From Perkinsus marinus ATCC 50983 (taxonomy: Eukaryota; Perkinsozoa; Perkinsida; Perkinsidae), in the NCBI RefSeq assembly GCF_000006405.1, contig NW_003214550.1:37435-92354 (forward strand): DNA of 54,920 nt. The letters are read 5' to 3'. Of this stretch, positions 12,412-24,600 are shown piece after piece. Each line of letters starts with the position of its first letter. Positions within the stretch are counted from its first letter, which is position 1. The translations under genes and the position numbers were made by a program. The notes below the pieces were generated by a model that was given only the letters and a program-made list of their open reading frames with translations, did not search any database and was not told the origin of the DNA.

Positions 12412-12727
12412 TCAAACTCGACATCGTTGAAGATTAATCGGAAACAAGACGCACACGTTGCCAAACATGAGTACCACAAATCTGTCACGTCATCACATGG
12501 TGATCCTTGTTGGGAGTTTCTGTAACTTTAAACCCGCCCCTGACAGCATCCATGCCTTACTAGGCTTCTGTGCTTTAAAGAAGTTCTCGCCGATATACTG
12601 GAAGGAGTTGCTATCGAGAGCGCACTCTCTAGCGTTGAACTGATATCATAAAATACCACTCCCGGGATTCGAACCCGGGACCAACCTTGGTAGGATCCGA
12701 ATACTGGTCAACATCCCCCTTTGCCAT
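12412..12727 (-). CDS. Small hypothetical protein, three exons
   Basis: ATG at 12727 opens MAKGDVDQYSDPTK, a 46-nt intron (12685-12640) follows, then FNARECALDSNSFQYIGENF through SGAGLK, another short intron, and a hydrophobic end (KFVVLMFGNVCVLFPINLQ) with a TGA at 12414-12412. Frame is kept at both junctions. About 74 residues with one possible C-terminal membrane helix. No family recognised. It lies between the phosducin-like and RAP genes on the same strand, and alternatively could be extra 3' exons of the RAP gene. The first intron is largely a tRNA T-arm-like sequence. Confidence 0.4.
12661..12680 (-). repeat. T-arm-like intron module, copy 2
   Basis: In transcript sense TCCCGGGTTCGAATCCCGGG, a perfect TpsiC stem-loop, inside the 46-nt intron 12685-12640. 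No matching acceptor stem, D-arm or anticodon arm is present, so it is not a tRNA gene. Confidence 0.6.
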
Positions 12728-12800
12728 ATGCCGCTCTCTAAAGTCTCTCAATGCAATGAACCTGAGGTCGGACACTAGCGTCCACCACAACACTTCTATA

Positions 12801-15014
12801 TCACCTGCTCATCCTAATCATATCAGTTCTTCTCGACTTCAACGTCACACGTCTCCAATGCCAAAAGGGTACCTTAGCCACTCCTCTAACGACATAACAC
12901 TACCCCCCTCTACTACCTGTACAATCCTGTATCCCATGGCTTTGATAATACGCTCTTCTAGCCGACGTGTTGCTAGCTTATCAAAGGAAGATCTATATAG
13001 GGCTACCTAGCTATATGATACCATACCCCTATCTATTACCCATAGTATCGATCGAAGTTATTGCACTCCCAGATCAATCTCCTATCCCTCTCCAGAATGT
13101 CGAAAGTGAATGGTCCACGTCGAGCACGAACGAAATGAGCTACCTTCAACTTGCCTAATACCACGGCTCCACACGAGACGACATCCAGTTATACTACGTA
13201 AGATCTGACTAAGTTGTGTTAGAAACTTGGGCAACCGCAATGGATGGGCATTTTCCGGATACTTCTCCACTACACTATCAGCATTCATATCTATTCGATG
13301 AACTCTACGAAGGACCGTTTTAGCTTCGTCAGACAGGGGTAGGTACCTAATACCGAATCCCCTGCTATATACCACAAGACCGATTATTCTCAGGAGGGTA
13401 GCAGCCAGCGGTGTGGACCCCCTATACTACAAGTCGTCTCGTAGACAGTATCTTAAATGTGCTCTGATGAGGAGTAGCCGTCGATGGGCCGAACGATGGT
13501 CGTCCATAAACCACGTATCGGGTACACCATCTTGTATCCGACTGATAATGACCCTAACTAGTGGCCCTAGAGTACCTAATGCATCAATCGTTATCAAGTA
13601 CTTGTAGTACTATATTCAGACTTGATTGATATCCATCCTCCTTCAATGCCTGTAAGGACATCATACTGCATGCATAGGCTGCATCGATGATATCCTCCAG
13701 CTCAGCAGCTCCCATCATGGACGACCGTTTAACGACCTCCTCAGCCATCCGCTTACGATCCTACCAATACAGACGCTTACACTCACAACAGTTGGGTCAG
13801 CAACAATACGTGGTGATGGAATGGTTTAACTGCCAGGTCTAGGCAATGACCGAATACTACCTCCTCCATCTTCCAAGGTATCCTCAGATAGCACATGGTA
13901 TGCCATAATGAGAAGATATCCTTACTGTCAATGGAATCCATCTCGGCGATAGCTCTTGCTATAATGATATTGAAGAAGGCACTTGGCCGAGTTCTGTAAG
14001 GGATACCGATCTCCGAATACTCCAATACCGTGCGATAGAGAGGACGGTCCACTTCATGTGCGGACCCATGATCATTACCTATGCCGAGCCATATCACGAG
14101 CTACTGCCGTGATATCATTCCAAGTCATTTCGGGCAGGAGTGGTATGAGACTATTAGCAGTAGCCAGAGCAAGTGGCTCATTGATAGACCCCATAAAGCT
14201 ATAAAGCCTCAATAACGATGTGGTCTCCTCCGCCGTCATCCTGGGGTTCCCTGGCCGTAATAAGATCGCAGAAATTCTCGCCAAATCCGGGAAACTTCGC
14301 ACGCGTTTTATCGCGCACGCTTCGAGAATAGCGATAGCCGTGGATGGTATGATTGGGGAGGACCTCAGACCAACCGGACCTGAACATGATAGCTGTACGC
14401 AGATTGGACGCCGGGGTGGACAATCGGCTCACCATCGACATTGCCGTTGGATAAGGCCTTAAACAAATCATCATCCGTCCTGCCTTCCTCAGCAGCTTGG
14501 GATAAGACCTATCAGGACGGTATCAGCATACTCGACATGCTCTCCTGACCTGCTTCAATGTAGCATCACTCACTGCCTCGGCCATGACCAAACCAATCTC
14601 CTTCGGTGTGACTGCCCTACTACCCTCTAGCTTACTAACATCTACAGCATATCTCGCCACTGGTGCAGGGGCAGCAGGACGCTGAAACAATCATGACTAT
14701 AGTACACACAGGCATCTAGTGGACAGCTAGTAGGGATACGAGAAGTGAGTTCGAATACAAATGGTGCTATCATGACGTCTATCACACATATTTCCCCCTA
14801 GGATGGTGTTGATGGATCTGCTAAGGAGCTAGGATATTACGATAGCTTTCAGTGGTACTTCCTCCTCCTTATCCACTTGCTGTCCCTTCTTAGCCTTCTT
14901 ACCGAACCCTCTCCTTGTCATCATCATCATCATGTTCAGTCTGCTGACTATGACAACGGCGATCCTGCTGTCGGCCTTGGGCAATACAATCGGGTTCATG
15001 ATCAAACTAGGCAT
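12801..15014 (-). CDS. RAP-domain protein with helical repeats
   Basis: Minus-strand exons run from an ATG at 15014 to a TGA at 12801. The N-terminus (MPSLIMNPIVLPKADSRIAV, then five Met and TRRGFGKKAKKG) is basic and could be a mitochondrial presequence. The middle exons (about 14660-13620) are helical, for example ITAVARDMARHR, FFNIIIARAIAEMDS, EEVVKRSSMMGAAELEDII, as in octotricopeptide/HPR-type arrays. The end matches a RAP domain: GPFTFDILERDRRLIWECNN, then DKLATRRLEERIIKAMGYRI and VAKVPFWHWRRVTLKSRR, the usual R-L...GY...P-x-W ending. RAP proteins of alveolates bind organelle (mostly mitochondrial) RNA or rRNA fragments; that role is inferred. The splice just before VAKVPFWHW is unresolved. 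Confidence 0.7.
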
Positions 15015-15663
15015 AGACAGAACCACGATTCTACATCTACAAGAGACCCTCTATCCTCCTAAGAGCCTATTATAGGACTCTCGGAGGGTTTGTGGCAGCA
15101 GCCATGGGGTCTGAGTGTGACTACAACCGTGACTATTCGATGAATCAATAAGGTGTCATGCGTTTCAGATCATAGGTCCGATCGATCGTTTCGATGTGGT
15201 GTGGAAACAAATTTGCAGATCCTATGGAGACCCTCTAGACAATCTCCAAGTCCAGAATCGCAGTACCAACTTTGCAATGTTACTTCAACTGCAGAGAACG
15301 CATGGTCTCCCGGTCTCCAATCATCCGGGAGAAACCATGAGGGGCGATAAGAGCGCAAGATCGAAATCCCATTCTACAACTACAACTTACACATTTTGAA
15401 AACATAAAGCAACCGACAGGGTCCTTCCGACTAGGATACTCCGAGCTACATACTCACATATCACGATCAGGTCATCACGATACTGAGGCACTCATTCTCG
15501 TCTTGAGTTGAGTCAAGATGAAGGCAATAAGCTGAGTTGTGAAGGATTGCAACGCAAGCCTGCTGTTCTTGCGAGGAAGCATCAGTAGCATGAAACATGG
15601 TGCTCATTCAGTCCTACGTAGCAAGGATAGTAGCGGTTTCGGAGGCCGCTTACGCGTGAGCAG
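15015..15663. other. Intergenic or unresolved exons
   Basis: Short ORFs occur on both strands (for example near 15170-15358) but none shows a recognisable domain or clear splice frame. It should contain the RAP gene promoter and the 3' end of the large membrane-protein gene. Confidence 0.3.
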
Positions 15664-18600
15664 TTTAATCGCAGGGTACTCTACGAAGAGTACTTGTCTG
15701 GAGGCCCGTTGCTTCGGAGCCTTCTGCTCGTGTGGTTCCAGAGTCGTCTCGTCCTCTACTCGTCCTCTTCTCAGTGTGTACCTCCATCGCTCGATAGGCT
15801 CTGTATGTACAGTAGAGACTGTATATCTGATGACGTCATTAGCCTCGGCTCGCGATCGTGCTTTTTGCCTACTTTTCGCATTCGACTTGCGTTGATCGTG
15901 ACAACAATCGAATGAGCCCTGTACAGCTCATCTGCTGTAAATGTTCGATCGTCTTCATTCCATGAAGGGCGCTGTGGGGAACCTCTTCTATCACTTGGTA
16001 GGAATTCTACTTGCTGACGGTCTTCAACACCATCCACAATGAGTGGCAGAAGCATAAGTTCGCCGAGACTGAGCTCGAGACGGCCAGCAGAGGAGCCACG
16101 GTTGGCTTCGTCCTCATCATCGTCGTCACCATCCTCTTCTGTGATTGGCGTCAGCGATGGCCTGGCGTCTGTCGGGAGTATCAAGTTAAAATAGTGATGA
16201 CTTCTTTACCATCATATCTAGAGTTGCTCCTTCTCGCAGACCTTTGCCATAGTCCCATCACAAGTCGAATTGTCTCAATTCCAACAATACCATCCACTTC
16301 CCACAGTTGAGGTCTATCTTCTTTCCGAAGACGTGTGGCATAGGCAAATAACACCTATTGTCAAGACATTCAGTTCCTCACAAAGCTGACGGTAGAGGCA
16401 GAAGGTTCACCCTCGTAGCGAATTCGCAAATGCCCGCATCGCGAATCAGAATTGATCGATCCTGTCTCCCAGCATCTTGTTTCTCCAAGCATGTTGTGAT
16501 ATACGCTGCAGTAGAGGACTGTATGATCCAGAAGAAGTCTGCAACGCCGCCGATGCAAGTTTGACAAAAGCCTCTGACAGTCACCTCTGTCGAAGTTCGT
16601 TACCACTAAATCTGCCACAGATGATTGGCGCCCCAAGATAACATAAAGCATCCTATCGAGCATCCTCCTGGGTGTCCTGAGAACAGAGCCTCCAAGACGT
16701 CCTAACGGTATATCACTAATACCTGGGGAGGAGCACAGCCGTCACCATCGCCACTTCCTCAATTGGAGGGATATCATTCGAGGGCCTTTCAAGTTGGAGT
16801 CCTATTCGCGACTTCATAGCTTCCAGCCGTTTTACATAACGCATCACAGCATCTCTGACATCATGTTCCCTTCTACTGTAATATAATACTAAGACTCACA
16901 TAGGGTTGTATCGAGCATAGAACTCCTTGATAGTGGCGAGAGACGACGAGATCGTCCATCTGCTGCCTTGCCTGTTTTCTCCTACAGAGGGTAGCCGCCT
17001 CTGCCGACCCTGTTTGATCCACTCCGCGATGTCCTCCTCATCGATACTGATACTCCTCACTATTCTCGTTGGCCATACGTCGAGTTCGCTCACGTCGCTG
17101 AGTCATCTTGTGGGTCCCGTATTGTGCTCTCATCCAACGTCCCACCAAGTGAAAGAAACCGGTCAAGACGTTTGCGGGTCATCTTCCGATCACGCTTGAT
17201 CTGAGCTTCCACAGACATCCTTGATACTTGACTGACACCATGTGCCACCTCTTTGATGGCCTTCCGTCTCGTTCTTTCCTTTCTGGCCTCCTCCAGCTCC
17301 GCTGCCCGTTTCTCCCGGTTACGGACATAATAGAACGCATACTCTTTTAGTAAGTGGTATCTACCACGATATCGATCCACGCAGGCAACGACCTCTCACA
17401 TTGCGTGCACTATGAAGGCACCGTTCATAAGTCCACAGAGTAGTATCATGAAGACCACCACTTCATCTGCGAGGTCGAACATGAGGACCAACTGTATGGT
17501 GATATGAGTGATGAAGATTGAGAACCTCGGAATGCGTATAGTGTCATGGGACCACAGGCAATATGGACCTACAGGGACTTGGCCTCTAGCGCGTCCAGAA
17601 GGCCCTTCTCTCGATCATCATAAGGCATGACAGCAACATGTAATAGACAGGACACACCCGACAGGACAGCATAACATACCAACTTTACCTTCATATCACC
17701 AAGAGATATGTTACTAAATGAAGGGCAATCAAGATGAGCATTGGTCGGGTATATTACGTTATGAGGCCATACAAGAAAGCTTGGACCCTTTTCACGCTCT
17801 CCCAGTACCAGCAACGTATCTCGAATCCGAGATAGAGGAAGCCGTACTTTCGTAGACAGGAGTCTTCCATGAGCACTTTGCGATTGTTAAATAACAATAC
17901 CATAGACAAGAAGACGAAACCAAACGTCCACGTAATTAGTCCCAATACAGCTACAGAGACCAATGCTGAATGAGGATGGCCATCAAAGCAGATGACATCA
18001 GGATCGGTCATCCATCGTAGCTTATCCACATATTCACCACGTACAGTGTCGCCGAATGAGTTGCATTGTAGCAGTAGTAGCATCTTCTCCGTGACCTTCT
18101 GCCAGGAGTAGAATGCAGCAACGAGGTATACCGGAGTGCTGTCACTCAAAAAGCCACAGAGAATACGGACTGCTCTACGAGTGCGTGATTCGGCTTTGAT
18201 CGGGTAATCAGTGCGCCATATCCCAAGTTGCCTGCCCTCCCCCAGAGGTGATACTGCTAACTCCTCCTCCTTCCCTGGTAGGGCCTCATTGATACTGCTC
18301 TCATCACTACTGACATCAATATCGTATAGACTCTCGGGTACTATACTAGCCGTTGAGGAACGACGGGTACTAAAGCTTGAAGTGGAAGACCTGCGATGCG
18401 TAAGGCCTCGACGGATCTTCCTGGAAACGATCTTGATCGTTCTATCTCGCTTCACACGAAGTCCTCTGATAAACATAAAGATGCTCCAAAGATGCTTCCT
18501 CATCGATATCAAAATACCACAAACTATGGTGAGGAAAATAATCTTAAAAAGCGGTGATATCAGCCAGAGAGAAGCTTCAACTATATGTTGTCGAGGAGCC

Positions 18601-21600
18601 TCTGGGAAGATGCACATTATAGAGCTCTCTACTTTTATCTCGGGCACAATGTCCTTTATAGCGATCAGCTTACGGAAGAATGACCGACTCCAGGTTGGTA
18701 TGTTCACCTCAGTCGACATGCCTGGGTTTCTCGAGTAACGGTTCAACTTTGAGAAGTCGAATCGGCCCAGTGGGGTGATAGCAATAAAGTAGTTGCCGAG
18801 GATCTTGATAATGACAGAGTGTATAGGGCGGCTCTCGTCATCAGCAGCATCAGCCGTGAACTTAGCAATGATGACAGCTTGAGCACTATCAATCAACAAG
18901 GACCATGGTATATTGAGATAGTAGAGAGCTTGAGCCCACCAGGAGGTGTCGCATGCCTCGCAACTCTTCTCGACATCATCTCTCCAATATCCACTAGTGC
19001 ACGCCCCACACATGAACCCTCGCATGCCTTCAAGACATTGCCCATGGGCTTTACAGGTCGTGGGAGGCGATATTGAGGGGATCTCCGAATCCTCCTCCAC
19101 CACGCATGCTTCCACCACGGGACTTCGATATCGCCGCGCGATGGTGTTGTCCAAACCGTAAGGAGTTGTTTTCTTAGCGCCGAAGATTCCGCCACTAGCC
19201 ACTCGTTGAGGGACTATGTAGTAGTCCGACATAGATATTGGGAGCTCCTGACCAGGGCACTCGGCTACCTCAGGCCTCCCTGGTACAAGGCTCGAACAAG
19301 GCTTGCAAACAAGCGTTGATCTCTCGGTGTAGTCACCAGTAAGTAACATCTCCGTTACAACGTCCCTATAGCTCCCCCGTGAGCAATAACAGTCCTTCCC
19401 AGATATAGCCCCTGGATTCGATTCACTATTAAGTGGGCACGATTCTATACACGTTTCGGTGTTGCCGATATCAAGCTTGATCTTACCACTTCCGCACTTC
19501 TCACAGACTCTACTCCTACTGTTGACCACAACAGCTGCCACCCTCTCCCCTCCCATCCGAGCATCAAAAGTGCCATTTGCCGACGTCTCGTTATATACAC
19601 CCGAGCCGAGATGTAGTAGAAGCGGGAGTCGAAGGTCACTAACCGAGGTTGCTCTCCCTAGGGCATCCTTAACTCTGTCATATGTCCACAGACCCATAGT
19701 CGACCAGTCGTACGCACAGGGAGTGATGGATGTCTTACAGTAATATGGAGTCCAACCGAGGAGCTCTATATAGCCTTGAGCCCACCAAGGGCTAGATATC
19801 GATCCATCTCCCAAAGGGCCTCCGAGGACAGTTCGGTCCACCTAACACAGCCCACGGAAGACCCCGAGCCAGATAAGGTCCACACGATGGTAGCACTGAC
19901 GTCATCAGAATACTGTACGAACGCCTCTACCAGAAGCAGTGCTGTGCCGTCGGAGGAGGAGTGGCCACTACACATCTCAGTCGATAGGAGCTGTACGGTA
20001 GCCTCCCTAACGTAAGTCGCTACATCTCTTCCGTTACCCGTGACTACCTATGAGAAGCTTCCCGTGTCGGAAGACGGAGCGGACCCCCTACCCTCAACTT
20101 GTAATATTTACTGCTCTTCCGTTGCCCTCCCTCCAATAGCACTGCTTCCACAGGAACCTCCTTACGCCCAGGGGCACATTCACATGATTCAAGCATGGAA
20201 GCATCACTTGTCGTATATACTTGTGCCTGCCAAGGTGACTTCACAGCAAACCTCGGCAACAACGTTCTCACAGGATCACCATCACCACCACGGTCCTCGA
20301 TGGTACCGAGACTAGTCATTCCAGAAGGGCACGGTATTCTAGTCGGGTGCCGCGATATCTCCTGATGCCACTGGTGATCGAGAGTAGGCCCGTACCAACG
20401 AGCTAGCACACGTATTGCCAGCGGGGGAGGGTTAGCGTTGAGCGGGTGCTCGCTGGAAAGGACCGTTGTGACCGTAGCCTAGTCTCGAACTTACGTGCAG
20501 ATGCTTCCTTGTGGACACGGAGTGCAAGCAGCACGATCCGAGTCCCAATAGTATCCAGGACGGCATACACAGTAGCCTGGTGCAGGCGCCGTATCAATAC
20601 GAGTGACCATCCTCTTGCTGATAACACTGCAAGGCGTACAGGTGTTGTTTGGTGTATTGAACACTCCGGCCTTATAAGAATTAAAGCCACAGCGTTCACA
20701 CAGAGAGGTGGAGGTCAACCCCAGCGGTGCCCAACCAGGACCACATACGCAATCCTGAGAGTATGAGAAGTCTACGCCCTTGTTAGACTCATTGTCTACC
20801 TCTACTGATGTTGCAGTTACCCCAACAGGTACAAGACTCCCCAGTGGACATGAGGTTAGCAGACCTCCGGCCTCAACTGCTGGAAACCACTCGAATAGCT
20901 GTGCTGATGCCTCCTCGATACTTGAGTTGGTTCCGGCAATGAAGGGTAGATGCTACAAGCATGGGAACATCATGTATTACGGGAAGTACTCCCTCACTGT
21001 TATGCCCTCAAGACCTTCGAAGACCTCTTCCGGAGCTTCTCGTAGCCTCCCTACTATCTCCTCAACTTCGCCGACAGAGGCTGCCTCGACGGCCGCTGCC
21101 GCCCTAGCTGATACAACCATCTGCATCGATAGGCTTTGGAACAGAAGCTGAAGTCGAAGCACCAACCCTTGCGGTGATCTCAACGCCCGTCACAGCCTCG
21201 TCAAGCTGGAGCCGGCGACGGTCATCCAGTGCAGTATCGATAGCCAAGAGGCGACGTGGCAATGCAGCCGACACTCCCTCCACGATGCACGTGTTGCCTT
21301 CAACATCTCGCACTGCAGGAGGCAGCCGGCACAACAGATCGGACAAGACGCTCATAACCCTTCCAGAGGCCATGCTGGTGCCATCGCTGTTACCAATCAC
21401 CTGATCAAAGTATCATTGGGGTATACGAGACCAGAAGACGGAGCGAACATCGGGGTCATCCATTCCAGAGAGTAGATAGCTGACAGTCATAGGGATCCTA
21501 GCTTCCATCGTACCTAGCAGCAGAGATCATACCGCGTCAGTATCACTAGTGACGTACCACCACCACTCCGGCAGATCATACCTAATGGACAACTGATGCA

Positions 21601-24600
21601 GGTAAGAGGCTCTTCCTTGAGGTCGACCTCTCGGCCTCCTGCATAGCTGAGGATGTACCCTTCCTCGCATCGACAGTCTAAAGGGCCTGTACCCCCGAGA
21701 TCAGATGTCGCCCCCGGGATAGGTTCGACGAGGCCTCGGGCATTGAAGCACCCACGAGGGCACGTTGTCAGGTTGGCCACCTCCGTCTTATAGGAACCCC
21801 TAGGACAAGGTCGACACGTCGAAGTGTCTCCATCGAGGAACCGCCCAGGGGAGCACATACAGCCCTCGATGTTGCGTGTTCCCTTCCCATCAGTTGTGAA
21901 GCCGGCTGCACAGAGCAGCTTCCTCCCTTTCCCTGGGCAATAGAATCCGACTGGACAAGGCTCACATACGTGGTCTGCAGGCCTGCTTGAGGAAGCCTCT
22001 GGCAGGGGATAGTAACCCGGCTGACAGTCACAAGTCCTAGTAGATCGGTCCCAACGGCTGGATTGGGGGCAGAGGGTGAAGACTCTGAGCTCTTGAGGGA
22101 TCGGCGAGGCCATCATAGGCTGTCCTCCGTAACCGAACGTCATTTTCCCGATGGGACTCATCCGGCCATAGACGACAGTAAGCTCCCGAAGAACACCATC
22201 GACTATCTGGCAGAGCTTGAAAGTCCCTTTGGTAAGGCTGGAAGCATTCAGATCACCGGCCGACGAGAGAAAAGCATTTCGCCATGTGAAGGATAGGGTA
22301 TTGGTCGAGGAAGCCTCTGCCCTCATCTGAGATGTCTGTAGGATGCCAAGCACGTTCTCTTCATCTTCGACGGTGAAGTCACCACAGTCCAAGGAGCTAA
22401 GATAGACAAGAACTACGATGGTTCGATGGAACTCACTGGTGCTTCGAAAGAGCTTACTCAATCCTAAGTATCGCCAAGCCCTCGGCCGTGACCAGCGAAC
22501 GTGGAATTTTTAGAGAACAATCATCATCATGTTCGTCCTGCTCGTTGCATCCCAACGGCTCGGCTACTATCAATGTGCCGGCAACAGCTCGGTAGTCCGT
22601 CACTAGACTGCATGAAGGCCTCCCATCTGGAGGAGGATAGGACGAACACCTTTACGACAAGACTTCGATAGTTTGGTGGGACCCTCACTGACCAACACAT
22701 GGTGTACTCATCGACTATGGCCATGAGAGCATCCTCGTTTGGCGAGCTCCAACGTATGCTGACCCCTCCCTTAGCGGCTAGATGGGACGAAGCCAACACC
22801 TCTGGTATCGAATACCAATCCCCACTGGTTCCATAGAGGACACTCCCTGTAGACGACGACGCTTACTAGACGGGAGTGGACGGGTACCCACCCGTATCCG
22901 GGCTTCCAGGACAGGCACTGTATCCCTCAGGAAGATCTCGAGCAGCATTGGTAGTGCCATAACGGCTGATAACTCTGATCCTATCACCCTCATTGAGATC
23001 GATACCTACAGTGATCACCACAGAGGGTGACTGACCTCACGCGAGCGAGAGCTTTGAAGAAGTTCGGAGACTCTATGCCTACCTCGTAAGGATTCAATGA
23101 GGCATTCGTCGCTGCCATATGCACACGCAACGACCTGATTTGGATACGGTCCTCGGACCTTGAAGGTGCCAGCATCTGACATAGTGGTATCACTCTATCT
23201 GAGATCTGAACCGTCCCGACCAGCTCGATAGAATCTTGACATGAGCATATTCGAAGGCGATGCAGCTCCTTGATTCAGAAGCCGGTCCATTGTCGTAGTT
23301 GTTGACCAGCACATATGGTAAGTGCCTGGCGATGCTTCAATGAAGCCGTGGTAGAATACCTAGCACATGTGTCCTTAGTAGTAAAGCCCTCTACCACCAG
23401 CTCACCTCGATGTCAGTCCGGATGACCTTCTGTTGGTCAGCATACGGCAGAGACCTCAATGTATACCCTATAGGGGCGAATCCTGTTTGGACGTTGACAT
23501 CTGTGCCTATCACGACCACTGCTGAGAATCACCAACGACCTCCCTACGGCCATACCACGTAGACATCCTTCATAATCCTTATCATCTGGTCTGAACAAAA
23601 TGCTGTCACTGCCATCCGGGTGGAGTCCTTGGCCCCTCAGGTCGATAAAAAGACTCCGGCCGCGGTAGCCAAAGTGGTCCTCATTGAGACGAGCATCGGG
23701 TCCAATGATGGCCAGCCGGCCAAGGACTGCTGCAAAGTCCCCGTTGGTCATGCAGGAGGGAGGATTAACCTCTCGACACCAACATAGAGCGTACGACCCG
23801 ACCTCGGCAGTAACTGCCAGTATAGGATCGAATATGAAGGCACTTCCATTATTGGACGCGGCAATGGATCGGCCAGCATTAGGCAGACCTGAGATAGTAT
23901 TCTGTCCATAATACCCCTATCATTGTACGCAACCTCGGATCGCCGGGCTGCCATCGTGGCCGCAGATCGTGTCGATGAGGACGTGGTCGGCTGCTTGAGA
24001 GAGGCCCTGACCTCCTATCCCTTCCAAAGACAGCGGCTGTCCCTTGACGATGGATATTCGGTGGTCGGGGTCTGATGCGCAGCAGTAACACCAAACCCTC
24101 TCTCCCTCTCTCACAGGGTCCGACGACCTCCACTATGGCCTTCACAGACGGCCCGTCGAGGGAGGTCTCTCTTTCGACGACAACAACAACTGGGACTGTG
24201 AAATCATGAGGATGTCGGCACAGCGTACCCGAATGCAGCGGTGAGCAATAACACTGAGAGCCCAACAATAAGTCTTGACTGGTCCTGCGGAGTTACCAGT
24301 TGGTAGGCGCCAGGGTAAGACTGTACACGGCCAGGCCAGTAGTACTCTTGTCTCTGCTGGTAGGAGGAGCCCTCTGTATCGACCAAAGAGGTGTTGTGAG
24401 GCTCCCCAATGCTATCAGAATCGGAGAAGGCTCTGACCGCAACACCCAAACCGCACTCGTCGGTCGCTACCAAAATCTGCCATAAGGGATGATCATGACA
24501 GGCGAGATGATGACCTTACTCGGTCGTCAGGAGACAGTCCGTAACCCAAAAGCTCAATCTTAAATCGCTGCCCTCTGATGACGGTGAACACCCTAGACCG

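Noticed and set aside
12650-12740. Possible minus-strand tRNA gene
   Set aside because: Only a T-arm is present. No matching acceptor stem, D-arm or anticodon arm could be paired, and the sequence fits an intron that keeps the flanking frame.
15539-15895. 118-codon plus-strand ORF
   Set aside because: It is antisense to the cytosolic-tail exons of the large membrane protein and shows no domain.
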